A DNA stretch of 64,000 nucleotides from Coleophoma eucalyptorum (lineage: Eukaryota > Ascomycota > Leotiomycetes > Helotiales > Dermateaceae). The stretch is taken from the NCBI GenBank assembly GCA_026120035.1, contig JALRME010000028.1, positions 439,255 to 503,254 on the forward strand, in the 5' to 3' direction. Below, piece by piece: positions 45,774 through 58,399 of this stretch. The notes below the pieces were generated by a model. It did no database searches. It was given only the letters and a program-made list of their open reading frames with translations, and was not told where the DNA came from. A program made the position numbers and the translations under genes. The first letter of the stretch is position 1; the number at the start of each line of letters is the position of its first letter.

Positions 45774-48254
45774 ATGGCAACCATCGTCCTTGGTAAGAAA
45801 GCTTCCCGGGATCGCCTGGCGTCTTTGATTTGCTTCTAACTTTAGGCATTTAGGAGCTCAATGGGGAGTATGTATTTGTTGTCACTGCTTTGTTGTCGAT
45901 TTAACTCACATGGTTGCGTTAGGACGAAGGCAAGGGAAAACTTGTCGAGTGAGTCGCGTCTTATACTGTATTATCTTTGTCCAAGAAAAAGGCTGATCTT
46001 TTATGTCTAAGTGTTCTCACCAAAGATGCAAAATTGGTAGCCAGAGCTCAGGGAGGTAACAATGCCGGGCACACAATCGTATGTCTAACTTCCCAGGGTC
46101 ATTACTATTAGGAACCATACTAACTATATGGCAAGTCACTCAATGGCAAAAGCTACCACTTTCATCTCTGTGAGTCATGGCCCAAATCCCGTGATCGCGT
46201 CGTGCTCATGAGTTCATAGTGCCATCCGGTTTGATGTCACCAACATGCCAGAATCTCATTGGCAGTGGCGTCGTTGTCCATATTCCATCGTTCTTCAAAG
46301 AATTGACAGACCTTGAAGCCAAAGGTCTCGAGAACGTCCGACAAAGAATCAAGATCTCCGTTAGTACGGCTGCAAGCGTGTCTGAAAGTAAAACTAATGA
46401 CAGGATTATAGGACCGTTGCCACATTTCATTAAATGTTCATGGCCTTGTTGATGGTCTTGAAGAGGTAACCCCCCACTCCCTCATCGCCGTTAATTGAAA
46501 GTGAATCTGACATTACCATAGGTTGAGCTTGGCAAAGATAGCATCGGAACTACCAAGCGTGGTATTGGACCAACCTACTCCACCAAGGCATCTCGAAGTG
46601 AGTCTTTCCCCAGCACTCATTAAATTTCTAATACTGACGGTGAATACAGGCGGAATTAGAATTTGCGAGTAAGTAAACATTAAGCACTGGAATTATTTTA
46701 ACTCGTAGCTCATGAAACGCAGCGTATTCAACAAGGAGCTTTTTGATCACAAGATCAGATTGATTGGCAACGGCTACAAGAAGCGTTTTGGTGATCTGCT
46801 CCAATATGATGTGGAGAAGGAGATCGCTCAATTCGATCAGTGGCGTCAAGATTTGGGACCATTCGTTACTGATCAGGTATGCTCTGATAATACGCAGTTC
46901 ACCCATTGCTCTAACATAAGCACTAGGTCCCGCTGATGGCAAAGGCTCAACAAGACAATCTCCCCATTTTGATTGAGGGTGCCAATGTACGTATTCGAGA
47001 TATCACCCGGAGCCAGCCAACCGAATATGCTCCATTTGTTTGTTTCGTAGATACTAATATATGACTTACAGGCTTTGATGTTAGATCTGGACTTCGGCAC
47101 GGTAAAATTTCCAGTGAATTCTCAATCTTGCTTCAATTGACATTACTTTAGTACCCATACGTGACGAGTTCAAACACCGGACTGTAAGTACGTTCCTTTC
47201 TGAGAAATCTTGTAGCTACTGACTCTTGTGTAGTGGTGGTATGTAAAGGCTTGTTCTCATAGAACCCAAAAAATGTTCCGCCTCGGATCACTTTGCTGTT
47301 CCTTGCTCTTCTGCGAAAGACCCTCCACGATATCTATATAGCGACTAACTCTTGCGTCAAGGAATCTTTACCGGTCTGGCCCTAAACCCAACAAAGATTA
47401 AGTCAGTCATTGGTGTTGTCAAGGCCTACACCACTCGAGTTGGAGGTAAGAAGTCAAGTACCATGAAATTGTGCGCTACTGACTAAAACAGGGGGTCCAT
47501 TCCCAACCGAAACTCTTGATGAGGTTGGCAACAAGCTTCAAGAGATTGGACGCGAGTATGGAGTCACCACTGGACGAAGACGTAGATGCGGATGGTGAGT
47601 TGTGATGACTTCTGCTTTACTGTGGGTTGAGAAGACTAATTCAGAAATTTCAGGTTGGATTTGGTGGTCGTCAAGTATTCCACCATGATCAATAGCTATA
47701 CACAATACAATGTAAGCAAGACGCCCATGAGGGCAGGTCAATTCAGCTATAGTTGCTGACACTCTACAGGTGACCAAGCTTGATGTGCTTGACACATTCC
47801 CTAAGTATGATTGGGCACTATCTGTTATATGGGAAATCGCAGTATTAACAGTAATAGGATCAAGATCGCCGTGAAATACATCATCGAAGAGACCAATGAG
47901 GAGTAAGTCTCTAACAGGTTCAATATCTCAATGACAGAAGAGCTAACCTCTCAAACAGATTGGAGTCCTTCCCAGCGGATCTGGAAAAATTGGCCAAGGT
48001 GAAGCCCGTCTACCACGAGATGGACGGCTGGAACACGCCTACAACGTATGTCCACCTCTTATCATTTCGTACCCACGTTAAAATTGGGCATAAGCAAGAA
48101 CACGTGCTAACCCAAGAATCGCAGCGGCTGCAAGAACTTTAGCGACTTGCCCAAGAATGCGCAGGCTTACATCGAGTTTATCGAGGAATTCACCGGCGTC
48201 AAGGTTTCTTGGATCGGTACCGGACCAGGTCGTGAGGAGATGATCTCGAGGTGA
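45774..48254 (+). CDS. ADE12: Adenylosuccinate synthetase, 21 exons
   Basis: Joins IMP and aspartate using GTP in the first committed step of AMP synthesis. Reconstructed exons: 45774-45792, 45854-45867, 45923-45948, 46012-46078, 46136-46169, 46220-46359, 46412-46465, 46522-46597, 46650-46668, 46723-46876, 46927-46986, 47072-47101, 47152-47183, 47234-47238, 47362-47445, 47492-47594, 47654-47711, 47770-47804, 47858-47902, 47959-48045, 48125-48254. They sum to 1272 nt (423 residues), the normal fungal length. Motifs: [14 protein letters not shown] (GTP P-loop), [60 protein letters not shown] and GWNTPTTGCKNF. Every junction is in phase. Exon 14 is only 5 nt (TGGTG) and is required to make NTGLGGIF. 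The intron number is far above its neighbours. Confidence 0.95.
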
Positions 48255-48567
48255 AGAGGGAAAGGTTTATTTGGAGGTCTTTCATATTTTTGCTTGATGT
48301 TGATCTTGCTCTGCATTCTTATTGGTAGAGATGGAAACGTAAGGGGAGGCAGGTCTTTGTTTAGCTGCTAGATAGGTAGATATAGACATCAGAAGACAAA
48401 AGTATAAATCAAACAGGTCTAAGAGGCGAGTTGATAAGTTCTATCAATATAGAATGTATGAAATTTTCTCTAAAGTGCCAGATAAAGACCGGATAAAGGT
48501 GAAAGCCCATGTGATGTCCAAACAATCCCAATTCATTAATCATGGTCCTTTAATAAGCGCCAACCAC
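48255..48567. other. 3' flanks of convergent ADE12 and TSR1
   Basis: 313 bp between two convergent stop codons, AT-rich toward TSR1; probably both 3' UTRs. No gene seen. Confidence 0.6.
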
Positions 48568-51080
48568 TCAGAGGACAACCCCACCATCAGCATCAGGAGC
48601 TTCAAACTCATCCATTGCAATATCCTTGAAGTCCCCTGTAGGCTCTTCGGCCACTTCCGTAACATTCCACGCCCTAGCATTTCTAGGCCACATGCGCTTA
48701 TACAGACTAACTCCAACAGAGTCCTGTGGATTGATCTTGCCATCGAAAGTGGCTTTAAAGTAGCCGTGCGTACCAAGACTCTCCTTGATATATCCGCTTC
48801 TACCTCGCTTGGTCCACAATTGCAAGGCCTTGAACCATTCCACGTCTTCTCTGTTAAAGAACATGTAGCGGATCGTAACCAATTTCTTGTGGATCTTATA
48901 AGGGTGGCCGGTAAGGATGATGCGCTTGGCAATGACGCGTGATGAGGATGGTGGTAGAGATGTGCCTGTTCCTACTAGGTTCAGAGGAGCAACTGACCCA
49001 GAAACAGTGCGCCTGAAGAATAATGCTGGCACTGAGCCCCAAGTAAGTGGCCCAACAAACGTTGCTACAGCGTTTCCACCTGGATGAAGATATCTATCGA
49101 ATTTATGCACATCATTTGATGTGTTGCCTCCTTGTGAAAACAAGGGGTTAATGATGAACCGACGAGGCCCGCATTGCATTACCAGCTCAGTCTTGGACTT
49201 GATCGGCTCTGGGTAGTCTGAGCTGAGAGTAATGTTAAAGTTTAGAACTGCACGTTTATGCTCGTGTCGTAGGAGGGAGAAGAGTGTGAGGGGTTGGTTG
49301 GGGTTATGGTTGGCTTGTAGTGAAGAAGGTACACCTCGGAGGTGGATGTGAACACGAGTGCCAGGAGCAACACCGCCGACCAAAGCTTCGCGAGTGACCT
49401 GACTTTTGGAAGACTTGTAGTCTGGAACCTGGAGTAGTCGTCTCCATTCCTCTGGCTCATGTGCTTTATCTTCGTCTTCCTCCCAATGACTTGTCCGCAG
49501 ACTCTTCAATCCACGATACCTTGCCAATCTTTCTCGTGCAAGAACATGTGGGTGAAGCTCGACTTCATCAGGAAACTCCTTATCATCCTCAGCTTCATCA
49601 CCTTTACGGGCTCTGAATTGTGCGAGTTGTTCTGCTTCTTCCTCGTCATCCACATTAGGATCAAGGAACATCTCAGACTGTGGATATTCTGACGGTGCAA
49701 ACTCAGTGGGCTCTCTTGGTGCGAAACCTTCAACACCATCTTGTGGAAGTGCTGGAGTATCCATTGACACATCCGCTTGATAGTCCATATCCTCAAGATC
49801 GGATCCCGAATCTGAGAAGTTATCACCAAGAAACCAGGCTGCTTGGTAGGCTGAGGTGCCTTTGGGTAGTCGTTTGGGCACAGCTGGCATGTGCGTCTCA
49901 TCATCAGAGAAGTAATGGTGGTCATCCAACAAAACTCCACGCTTTTCTGTTGCAGCTACAGACATTGCATGATCCGTGTCAATGTCTTCCATTATAATCT
50001 CTTCTGGGGCAAGTTCCAATAAATCATCTTGGTCATCGGTCGGAGTCTCGAGGACCTTCTCGCTTTCGGCTTCGTCCACCGCCATATCATCAACTCTTCT
50101 TTTCTTAGAGTTGAGTGGGGCTGCTGAGATCTTCTCGATCTGAAAGTCACCCCAATCTCCAACTTGCACCAATCTGTCCGCCTTCAATCCTCTTCCACGA
50201 ACCACACCTGTAACTACCACGTTCTCCCCTTCTGCGGATGGCCATTGAACTTCGTCAATAAGCATCCAGCTTCGATCCTCCCGCCATCGTATGCCCTTGG
50301 GGGTTGTTGTGCATAATGAGCGCATAAGATTGGCACATTCTTGTCTGGAATCTAAGTTATGCACTTTCTCCTGCTCTGGGTGGAAATGTGTGATATAAGA
50401 TTTCAAGGAACTGAGAACTTGTGGTCTCCTCTTTGCAGGTTCAATCTTATCCAGCCCTTGAACTACTGTCAAGAGAGTCGACAATCCTTGACTTTCAACA
50501 CTGCGGATGATGAGTTCTCCCAGTTCGTCCACTTCTTGGTCTGGCGACAGTATAAGCACCACAAAGTCTGCGACCTTGCCCGCATCTATGCATGAAAGTA
50601 GGTCCCGTTTGAGAACAATGTACTCTAACTTTTGCTTGAAACGGTCGACATCTGTTCGAAGCAGTCCTTCCTCAGGTACTTCAGCCTCGACATGTAAGCT
50701 ACCGCTTAATGTCCGTACTGCTGCTGAGGCATCGCAGTCGTCGCAGAGTGGAATGACAGCAACAATTCTAGGTGCTCCATCACGTCCGGCGAAAACGCTG
50801 GTCTCCTTGAGATGTTCTCGGTGCTTGGTTTGTTGCTTCTGGCGGGCCTGATTGCGACGGTCGAACTTGGACATAAGTTGTTGATGGGGAGTTTTTCGGT
50901 GACTCAAATCTTCCAACTTGCCTGTAAATCTGTTAGCACAATCACTTGCCGGAGTGATCCAGTGTGCAAACCTTTCGAAGCTTCTTTCAGAGCACCCTTA
51001 GTCGCTTTTCTTGACTTGAAAGGCTTATGGGATGATTTCGTGGTGCTCCTATGCGAGTGGGAAGTCACACTCGAAGGCAT
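48568..51080 (-). CDS. TSR1: Ribosome biogenesis protein Tsr1
   Basis: A 40S-subunit assembly factor that sits on late cytoplasmic pre-40S particles. Two exons (50972-51080 and 48568-50921; intron 50922-50971) give 820 residues. The first exon supplies a basic N-terminus (HSHRSTTKSSHKPFKSRKAT), continuing into HRKTPHQQLMSKFDRRNQAR. The GTPase-like domain lacks a P-loop (PRIVAVIPLCDDCDA), as in known Tsr1. A long acidic segment (about 300-490) is followed by the conserved C-terminal domains: GLKSLRTSHWEEDED, GTRVHIHLRGVP, ILTGHPYKIHKKLVTIRYMF and DGKINPQDSVGVSLYKRMWP. It shares a short promoter with UTP7. Confidence 0.96.
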
Positions 51081-51357
51081 TGTGCCGTTACCACCGGCTT
51101 TGAATCGAAAGGGAATTGAAGCCAGGATTAACGATTTGTTTTCGCAGAAGAGTGCGCAGAGAAAAGCTGCAGTATCTTGAGGGGCGTTGCAAGCAAATCA
51201 GATTTTCGCGACTTTCTTGGTGGGTTTTCTTCTTATCGCTTATCGGAAAGCGGTCTGAAAGTCTTGGCTTCGAAATTTCTCAAGTTCAAGCTCGCCAACA
51301 TTTTGTGAGCCTCAATACCTGCATCCACCACCTCTTCGTCTTCCACAATTCGCAATC
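51081..51357. promoter_or_regulatory. Bidirectional promoter TSR1/UTP7
   Basis: Only 277 bp separate the start codons of two divergent ribosome-assembly genes. Both promoters and 5' leaders must fit here, consistent with joint control. No specific regulatory motif is claimed. Confidence 0.6.
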
Positions 51358-53068
51358 ATGGCAGATATCATGGAGCGAACCGACGACATAAGCTATTCGA
51401 ATGGCGCAGTTCCAATAAAACGTGCTCGAACAGAACTTGTTCCTGCGACAGAATCCGAGGCACAGTTACGAAGACGGAAAGAGGCGCACAAGGCTTATGG
51501 CAGAGGTCGGAAGATTCCTTTGAAGGGAATCAAGGACAAGAAATTACGTGGGAACTTGAAGGCGCTGGAAAGCAAGTACCAAGATGCGGCACTGAAAGCA
51601 AAAGATGCGGAGATCCTGCTTGAGAACACCAGTGGCTTCCTCGAGCCAGAAAATGAACTCGAGCGAACGTATAGAGTCCGCCAGGATGAGATCCAACGAG
51701 ACGTCGCAGTCGAGACCGCGAAGAAAGGGTTCGAACTTAAATTAGATGCCCTGGGACCATATACTTTCGACTATACACGTAATGGACGAGAGATGTTACT
51801 CGCCGGCAGGAAGGGTCATGTCGCAACAATGGACTGGAGAGAAGGGAAATTAGGGTGCGAATTGCAATTGGGCGAGACTGTTCGAGACGCGCGATGGCTT
51901 CACAATAACCAATATTTTGCAGTCGCGCAGAAGAAATATGTTTATATCTACGATCGAGCCGGAGTAGAGTTACATTGTCTGAAGAAACACATTGAAGTAA
52001 CAAACATGGAGTTTCTGCCATACCATTTTCTTCTGGCCACAGTGGTAAGTCATAATATCTCTATTTTGTATTCAATTCTCTAATCAATCAATACAGGGAA
52101 ATTCTGGCTTTTTGAAATATCAAGATGTCTCTACTGGTCAGCTTGTGACAGAAATACCAACCAAACTCGGATCGCCCACTGCTCTTACACAAAATCCCCA
52201 AAATGCCATAATGCATATAGGACACCAAAATGGTACAGTCACACTATGGTCACCAAACACAACCACGCCACTAGTCAAATTACTGGCTCATCGGGGCCCA
52301 GTACGGTCATTGGCCGTTGACCGAGAAGGCAGATACATGGTATCAACGGGACAAGATCTCAAAATGTCTGTCTGGGATATTCGTATGTTTAAGGAAGTTA
52401 ACAGCTATTTCACAAGACAACCGGCATCTTCTGTAGCGATCTCTGATAGAGGTTTGACCGCAGTCGGCTGGGGAACGCAAACTTCAATATGGCAGGGCCT
52501 TTTTTCGAAGTCATCATTAGATCAAGAGAAGATTCAGAGTCCGTATATGGCGTGGGGTGGTGAAGGAAAACATATTGAGCGAGTGCGATGGTGTCCGTTT
52601 GAGGATGTGCTAGGTGTTTCGCATAACGCAGGTTTCTCCTCCTTACTTGTCCCAGGTGCAGGAGAGCCCAACTTCGATGCCCTCGAGGTCAATCCATATG
52701 AAACCACCAAGCAACGACAAGAAGGAGAAGTCAAGGCTCTGCTTAACAAGCTTCAGCCAGAGATGATCTCATTGAATCCCGACTACATTGGAAACCTAGA
52801 TCTCATGTCGGCCGCGCAGCGAAAAGCAGAGAAAGACCTCGATAAGAAGCCGGTGGATCCAATAGCAGATATCAAGAACAGAGGCAGAGGAAAGAATAGC
52901 AGTCTGCGGAAGTATCTGAGGAAGAAGGGAAGCAGGAATATCATCGACGAGAGGAGAGTCCGAATTGAAGAATTGAGAAAGAGTCAGACAGAGAGACAGC
53001 AAAAGAAAATGAAGGCTTCAGAAGAGCAGTTGGGACCAGCATTGGCAAGGTTTGCTAGTAAGAGGTAA
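51358..53068 (+). CDS. UTP7: U3 snoRNP protein Utp7 (WDR46)
   Basis: A WD40 protein of the small-subunit processome, needed for 18S rRNA maturation in the nucleolus. Exons 51358-52044 and 52097-53068 give 552 residues. The N-terminal region is basic (RRRKEAHKAYGRGRKIPLKG), the WD repeats include NGREMLLAGRKGHVATMDWR, HIGHQNGTVTLWSPNTTTP and VSTGQDLKMSVWDIRMFKEV, and the C-terminal segment has the family-specific PYMAWGGEGKHIERVRWCPF, VPGAGEPNFDALEVNPYETT and QRQEGEVKALLNKLQPEMI. The tail is Lys/Arg-rich, suited to RNA or nucleolar targeting. The intron falls between VTNMEFLPYHFLLATV and GNSGFLKYQD. Confidence 0.97.
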
Positions 53069-53788
53069 TAGGTGGTAGCATTTGGCTATGCTTGGAATGA
53101 GAAAATACCCCGGCTTTCTATGAGATAGGTGAAAATAGATAAATCATCGTTCAAATACCTCACAAGTATCTCAAGCATCCAGCAATCCATATGATGAACA
53201 ACCCTGGTGATCCGCTCCCGAAACTCTACATCATCAACGCTATTGGTAAGACCATGTGCCGCGCACTATATCAGTCAACAAAACAACAGAACGGCGCTTT
53301 GCAGAGTCGCCGAAGTCGATAACAAAATCAGGACTATATGCGTAGTCGTAGAAGTTTGAGCCACTTTGTCATCAATTTCCGTTCACGACACAACGCTCTC
53401 GTTGCAAAGATGAACGTTTCGATATTGGTTTCTTTTAAGCTTCATAGTCAGTCTTCTTGGACTGCTTTTACTTATTCTATTCAAATGAATTTGCCTTGCA
53501 GCGAGGTAGAGTTCTGATCGTTCGAGTATATGGGTATTGATAGATGTCAACTAGATATGAGCACCGATATTGTATAGTATTATAATTCGAAATCTGGTCT
53601 CGGGTTCTGGTCTCTGCATAACTTTGGTAGCTTAATAAAACAGTAAGACTCAACGAGAGACACTAAGTCTGGACGCCCTCCAGACACAACTTTTCTACCT
53701 CAAGCCCAAAATCAGATACAGTTGATAGTCCATTGCTACAAAATTTACTCAAGACTCAACGACACTCTTACACATAACAAAGAGTAGG
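53069..53788. other. Intergenic, 720 bp
   Basis: 3' flanks of the convergent UTP7 and UreG genes. No open frame or RNA gene recognised. Confidence 0.6.
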
Positions 53789-54754
53789 TCACTTTAACTC
53801 TTCCAGTCCTGGTGTTCCCTTGGGGCCACCTCTGGCTTGGCTCGTGGCCTGAGCACCACTTCCCTTCCATGCACTCTCAATCAAGCCTACGATGTGCTCC
53901 ATCCCAACACCCTTCTTGACCTGTGCAAAAACAGTCGGGCCTCCCTCGCGCATCTTTCGGGCATCCCGATCCATCACATCCAAATCAGCGCCAACTATCT
54001 CAGCCAGATCTGTCTTGTTAACAATCAATAGATCGCTCTGAGTGATACCTGGTCCTCCTTTACGGGGAATCTTGTCCCCTCCACTGACATCAATGACATA
54101 GATAATGTAGTCAGCAAGCTCTCTTGAGTAATTTGCTGCGAGGTTGTCCCCTCCGGACTCGATGAGCAGGATATCTGTTTGGAACTCGCGGTGCAAATCT
54201 TCCAAGGCTGCGAGGTTGGCAGAAATATCCTCTCGAACAGCTGCGTGAGGGCATCCTCCAGTTTCAATGGCACGAATACGTGATGCTGGTAGCGCTTTGT
54301 GCTTTGTGAGAAACTCAGCATCTTCTCGTGTGAATATGTCGTTGGTTACTGCTGCAATGGAGTATTTCTCTCGGAGTGCGTGGCAAAGTGCAAGCATGAG
54401 CGCCGTCTTTCCGGATCCAACAGGTCTGCCAGGCTGTCAGCATTATGTCAAACTCTTTTCACCTCAATGAAATTCTAGCACTCGGAAACAGGTGTCGAAA
54501 GGAGGTCATCTGCTACTGCAGACAGTACCAAAGTCCACGTGATGCCCTCTTAATGCGGCGAAATTTAAGAGGATGACTACGTACCCTCCAATACCAACAG
54601 TAAAGGCTCGCTCACTCCAATCTCTTCCCTCTATAATAGGCATTTCCCGGCCCATATAGCTTCCAGGTCCGTCAAGAATCTCGTGTGTATGTCCATGATC
54701 TGCGGCAGCATGGTCGTGGGAGTGAGAGTGCCCACCGTCGTGTGAATGAGACAT
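53789..54754 (-). CDS. ureG: Urease accessory GTPase UreG
   Basis: A SIMIBI-class GTPase that delivers nickel to apo-urease. Exons 54585-54754 and 53789-54425 give 268 residues. The N-terminus is His-rich ([20 protein letters not shown]), a probable metal-binding stretch. The P-loop [11 protein letters not shown] is assembled across the 159-nt intron 54426-54584. Further motifs: [31 protein letters not shown] with the Cys-Pro-His nickel site, [32 protein letters not shown] and [10 protein letters not shown]. Urease and other accessory genes are not in this window, as usual for fungi where they are dispersed. The intron is longer than most here. Confidence 0.96.
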
Positions 54755-56369
54755 GATTCTGGAGAGAGTGAGAGTGAGAGGAAGAACTTAATGAACAGCT
54801 TTTGATAACTCGACGTATATCCTCAAAATGTCGAAAGAGCAATGCACAGAAAACTTATCAAGCTGCTGTCATGGAGGGGTTCGCGGGGCTTTTGTCAATC
54901 GCTGATATCATTGGCTGCTTATTTCGTGTGGGTCGACGGCGCCCTCCGAGATATGCTTATATAAGCCCATCTTCTATTCAGGTGTGCTCGTCTTCAATGT
55001 CTCGATGCTTGGCGGGCCATATGTTCCAGCTTTCAGAGTATATAGGGTGTATTTCTATTATGAACTACTAGTTGAAGAAGCAGCTATAGACTGGCTAGAA
55101 AAAACCTGCGCTGCGATATTCGCTTCGGACAATTCTTTAATGGGGGGCTACGCTGATGGCTGGATGAGCGTGCACACGATATCTCAAAGTATCCTGTCTA
55201 CAAACGGCTTGAGGAAGCATATCTCACGAAATTATGAGTTATTCATTCTTGTATCGTGGCTTTTTAAAATTTCCTATCATGCAATATTATTGCGGCTGGT
55301 TTGTGTTCAGGGATCCAATCAGTCAAATAGGACTAATACATATTTCATTGGGCCAGCCTAATCTAGGAAATTCAGTTACGCAGCAAGGACAAGATGACGT
55401 TTAAGTAAAGTTGAGTGGCAAAATCCGAATTGTTCTTCGTTTTCATGAATTGTTTCGTGTCTTCAAGTTTCGAATTATGGATAGATCCCGCACCTGCTCT
55501 AATCTTTGGAATATTGCCTTATGATTTCCTTATACCGTGATTGCTTTATGTTGAGATAGAGTGTCATATGAAGAAGTCTCTCCTGTGTTCAACTTTTGGT
55601 TTCCTCCAAAAATATACAATAATCGCCTTTATGCTGAGTGTTGAAAATTGAAAGCCATTAACGATGTAATCTCAGCTCTGCAAGCGACCGCCGCTGCTTT
55701 TCATCTGCACCCGTATTTGGGTTGTGAGAAACCATGACACAGATCTCATCTCCAATATCTTATATTTGAATTGATTCTATCATTTCAAGTCGCCTTCTTT
55801 CTGCCTTTCTTACCATAGCATAAGAAAGCCTGCACCCTTACTCGCTTAATTTTCTTGGCGATCTGCCTCTCCACCAGATTTACGTTGGCCAAGATGCATA
55901 GCTTCCTGATAACGTCCAGTACCGCTGCAAGTACTCTTGTAATGCAAGTGGGCCGATGTACTGGGGATATATTTGCCGTCCAAGAGTGATGAGAGATTCT
56001 TAGTGTTTTATTTCTCTCACATGCAGAGTTGTTTATGTTGGGAGGACTGGCCAAGATGACACCACCTTTTATTGCTCTTGGACATTTGGAATAATGAAAA
56101 ATGAGTTTATGGTCTCAAGAATATCTTTGATTGTTGCAGTCTAATGCAACTAAATTTTAGAATATAATGGGACCTAAGTGTAACTGCAGCAAAGCGCAAT
56201 TAGGTCGTTAGAACAGCAGAAAAGGCCGTCTCTATAATTACTATTTACATGAAAATAATAGCCGTCATCTAGGACTGCGATCTAAAAACCAAGCAACACC
56301 TAACTTCCCTATGCAAAGCCATGAGAATGAAATCTGAGTCTTCTTTTGATCAATCCGAGCGTCTATTAT
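54755..56369. other. 1.6 kb intergenic region
   Basis: No gene supported. AT-rich, with short frames lacking family resemblance. The part next to 54755 serves as UreG promoter; the part next to 56369 is the GH45 3' flank. Confidence 0.55.
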
Positions 56370-57389
56370 CTAAAGCTCACATTCATCATCTTCTTCCTCT
56401 GCGGCAGCAGAAGTGCCGCTGGCCTCTGCTGATGCAGTGGGAGTGGTGGCAGCCAAGTAGACAGGAGATGTGTATGCTGCGGTAGTCTCTGCTGCGGAAG
56501 AGCTTGTAGTAGCCGACTCCACGGAAGAGCTAGCAACTGGAGTTGAGACGACTGCAGGAGTAGAAGTTGTGGTGTCTGCAGCTGCAGCCGAAGAAGAGGC
56601 TACTGGGGAAGCTGATGAAGCCGGAGCAGATGAGGAAGCTGAAGAGGCAGCAACAGAGGTGCTTCCGGAAGGAGAAGAAGCAGCACCCATAGAGCTATCG
56701 TCGGCTCTGGTGCAACCAGACTTTGCAGTGATTGCAGCTGGGCAAGTAACCTGCTTAAAGGATACGGTTGGGTTATCGGCACCACTGAACCAATCGTATC
56801 GCCAGTAGCAGCCATCTTGAAGGGCAGTAGGGAAACTGGCGCATGCAGAGCGGTCGGAGATACCTCCGTACTGGGCTCCCCAGCCTGAAGAGGGAGCTCC
56901 CCATTCCTCTGTGCAACCATTATAGATTCCAACACCGCCACCTGGAATACTGATATCAAATTGGTTTGACCCAAGATCTCCACCGGTGTTGGTAGCCTGT
57001 ACGATCATCTTCTTTCCAGCAACGGCTCCGCTCGTGAAGGTGAGTTCGTAACAGCCACAGCACCAGCTGGACTCGCTTCCTCCAGCAATGTTTACCGCGG
57101 CATAACCATAGGCGAGATCATCGGTCACAGCCCATGGAGATTCGTTTGAACATTGGTATGAAGTTCCGCCGTTGCATCCAGATGCGGCGTTGTAGTCGGT
57201 GAGTGGGTTGTCTGAGATGTCACAGGTCGTGACAGGGTTTGATCCTGAGAGAAGATCGGCTTTTCCAGGCCATGCGCAAGATGGCTTGCAGCAATCCCAG
57301 TAACGGGTTGTTGTTCCAGTTCCAGAAGCTTGGGCTTGGACTTGGAGGAAGAAAGGCACAAGAGCGAGGAGGGTCTTGGTGGAAAACAT
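56370..57389 (-). CDS. Secreted GH45 endo-beta-1,4-glucanase
   Basis: A single exon of 339 residues from the ATG at 57389; a longer frame to 57596 lacks a signal peptide at its start and is less likely. Signal peptide [19 protein letters not shown] is followed by the catalytic domain with the GH45 signature [13 protein letters not shown] (catalytic Asp) and [19 protein letters not shown] (second catalytic Asp), plus many cysteines. The enzyme cleaves internal bonds of amorphous cellulose. Compared with the familiar Humicola enzyme, where the segment reads N-H-F-D, here a Gln replaces that His. No cellulose-binding module: the last 115 residues are a Ser/Ala/Thr-rich tail ending EEEDDECEL. Such a tail is probably O-glycosylated. 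Confidence 0.94.
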   Translation of the reverse strand: MFSTKTLLALVPFFLQVQAQASGTGTTTRYWDCCKPSCAWPGKADLLSGSNPVTTCDISDNPLTDYNAASGCNGGTSYQCSNESPWAVTDDLAYGYAAVNIAGGSESSWCCGCYELTFTSGAVAGKKMIVQATNTGGDLGSNQFDISIPGGGVGIYNGCTEEWGAPSSGWGAQYGGISDRSACASFPTALQDGCYWRYDWFSGADNPTVSFKQVTCPAAITAKSGCTRADDSSMGAASSPSGSTSVAASSASSSAPASSASPVASSSAAAADTTTSTPAVVSTPVASSSVESATTSSSAAETTAAYTSPVYLAATTPTASAEASGTSAAAEEEDDECEL

Positions 57390-58399
57390 TTTGTAGGGGT
57401 TTAGAAAAAGAACTTTGTAGATATTGGAAAAGATATCGAACGTTGTTCCGTTGAATAGACGCTGAAAATTTATATGCACTGTTGAAAAGAGTGACAGGCT
57501 CAACTTGCCGCGTGAAAATGAGTGTGGTGGTGATTGAGAGCGAAAAAGACTGGAAGGAGCAGAAATGCTTGGGGAGAGACAAGCAAACAAAGGCAAGAAG
57601 AGCTTTTAACACTGCCGAAGATTTCTCGTTCATCAAGCAAGATTAGTATGTGCAGCCATCTCATCAATCAAATTTCTCGTATATGACAGTCACATTGGAT
57701 ACCACAACAACGTTCGACTAACCAAGGCACGTTGCAGGGAGGTCGTTAATCAGAAACAACCTATGCTTAAGCGAGCAGCTTTAAGTCGATTAAACAATTA
57801 AGAACTTTGCCGAGTAATTTGGGGAGTAAGGCTGGTGCGCAAGAAGCCTATCTTATTGATTAGGCAGGCCTTGTTTGTCACCGCTCATCCCTGGAGAATC
57901 GCTCTTCTAGATTCTCCCTCGGCGTCTTCGGCCGCGAAAGAGATTGCTCTGGAGAATTCTTCGCTTTCTGTGCCCCCGCCACACCGACGCTTGATGTACT
58001 ACTGATCTCGTAAATGATAGATCTCCTGCTGGATGTATGATGATTGCTCGGCTCGTTCCTGACCTTGGTCGATTTTTTTGACAGGTGAGGCGGGCGATAA
58101 CCTGATTCGAAGCGGGTTTACAGCGACTTAATCATTTCACTCAGGGGTCTTTATTCCGCTTCGAATCGCTGCCAAATTCCAATTGCGGCTGGTACTCTAA
58201 ATTCTTTATCCATGTCCATTCCATCATAACGAACTGACAGTCAAGGCTAGTGCGGAATATTTGAGCACTAGAGGTCTTCAAGTCGACAGACCCAGACAAT
58301 ATATGCACGTCTAAATTCAGCAACCAACCTAGGACAACCTGATAAATCTAACGGGTATCTCTCTTATTTAGGAAGTTGGTTTATGTCAAAAAGTCGGCT
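57390..58399. other. 1 kb intergenic region upstream of GH45 gene
   Basis: Promoter side of the GH45 gene and 3' flank of the HAD gene. No further gene seen. Confidence 0.6.

Noticed and set aside
48454..48942. 162-codon plus-strand frame
   Set aside because: Antisense shadow of the conserved C-terminus of TSR1.
57390..57596. 69-codon N-terminal extension of the GH45 gene
   Set aside because: It would bury the clear signal peptide beginning at 57389 inside the protein.
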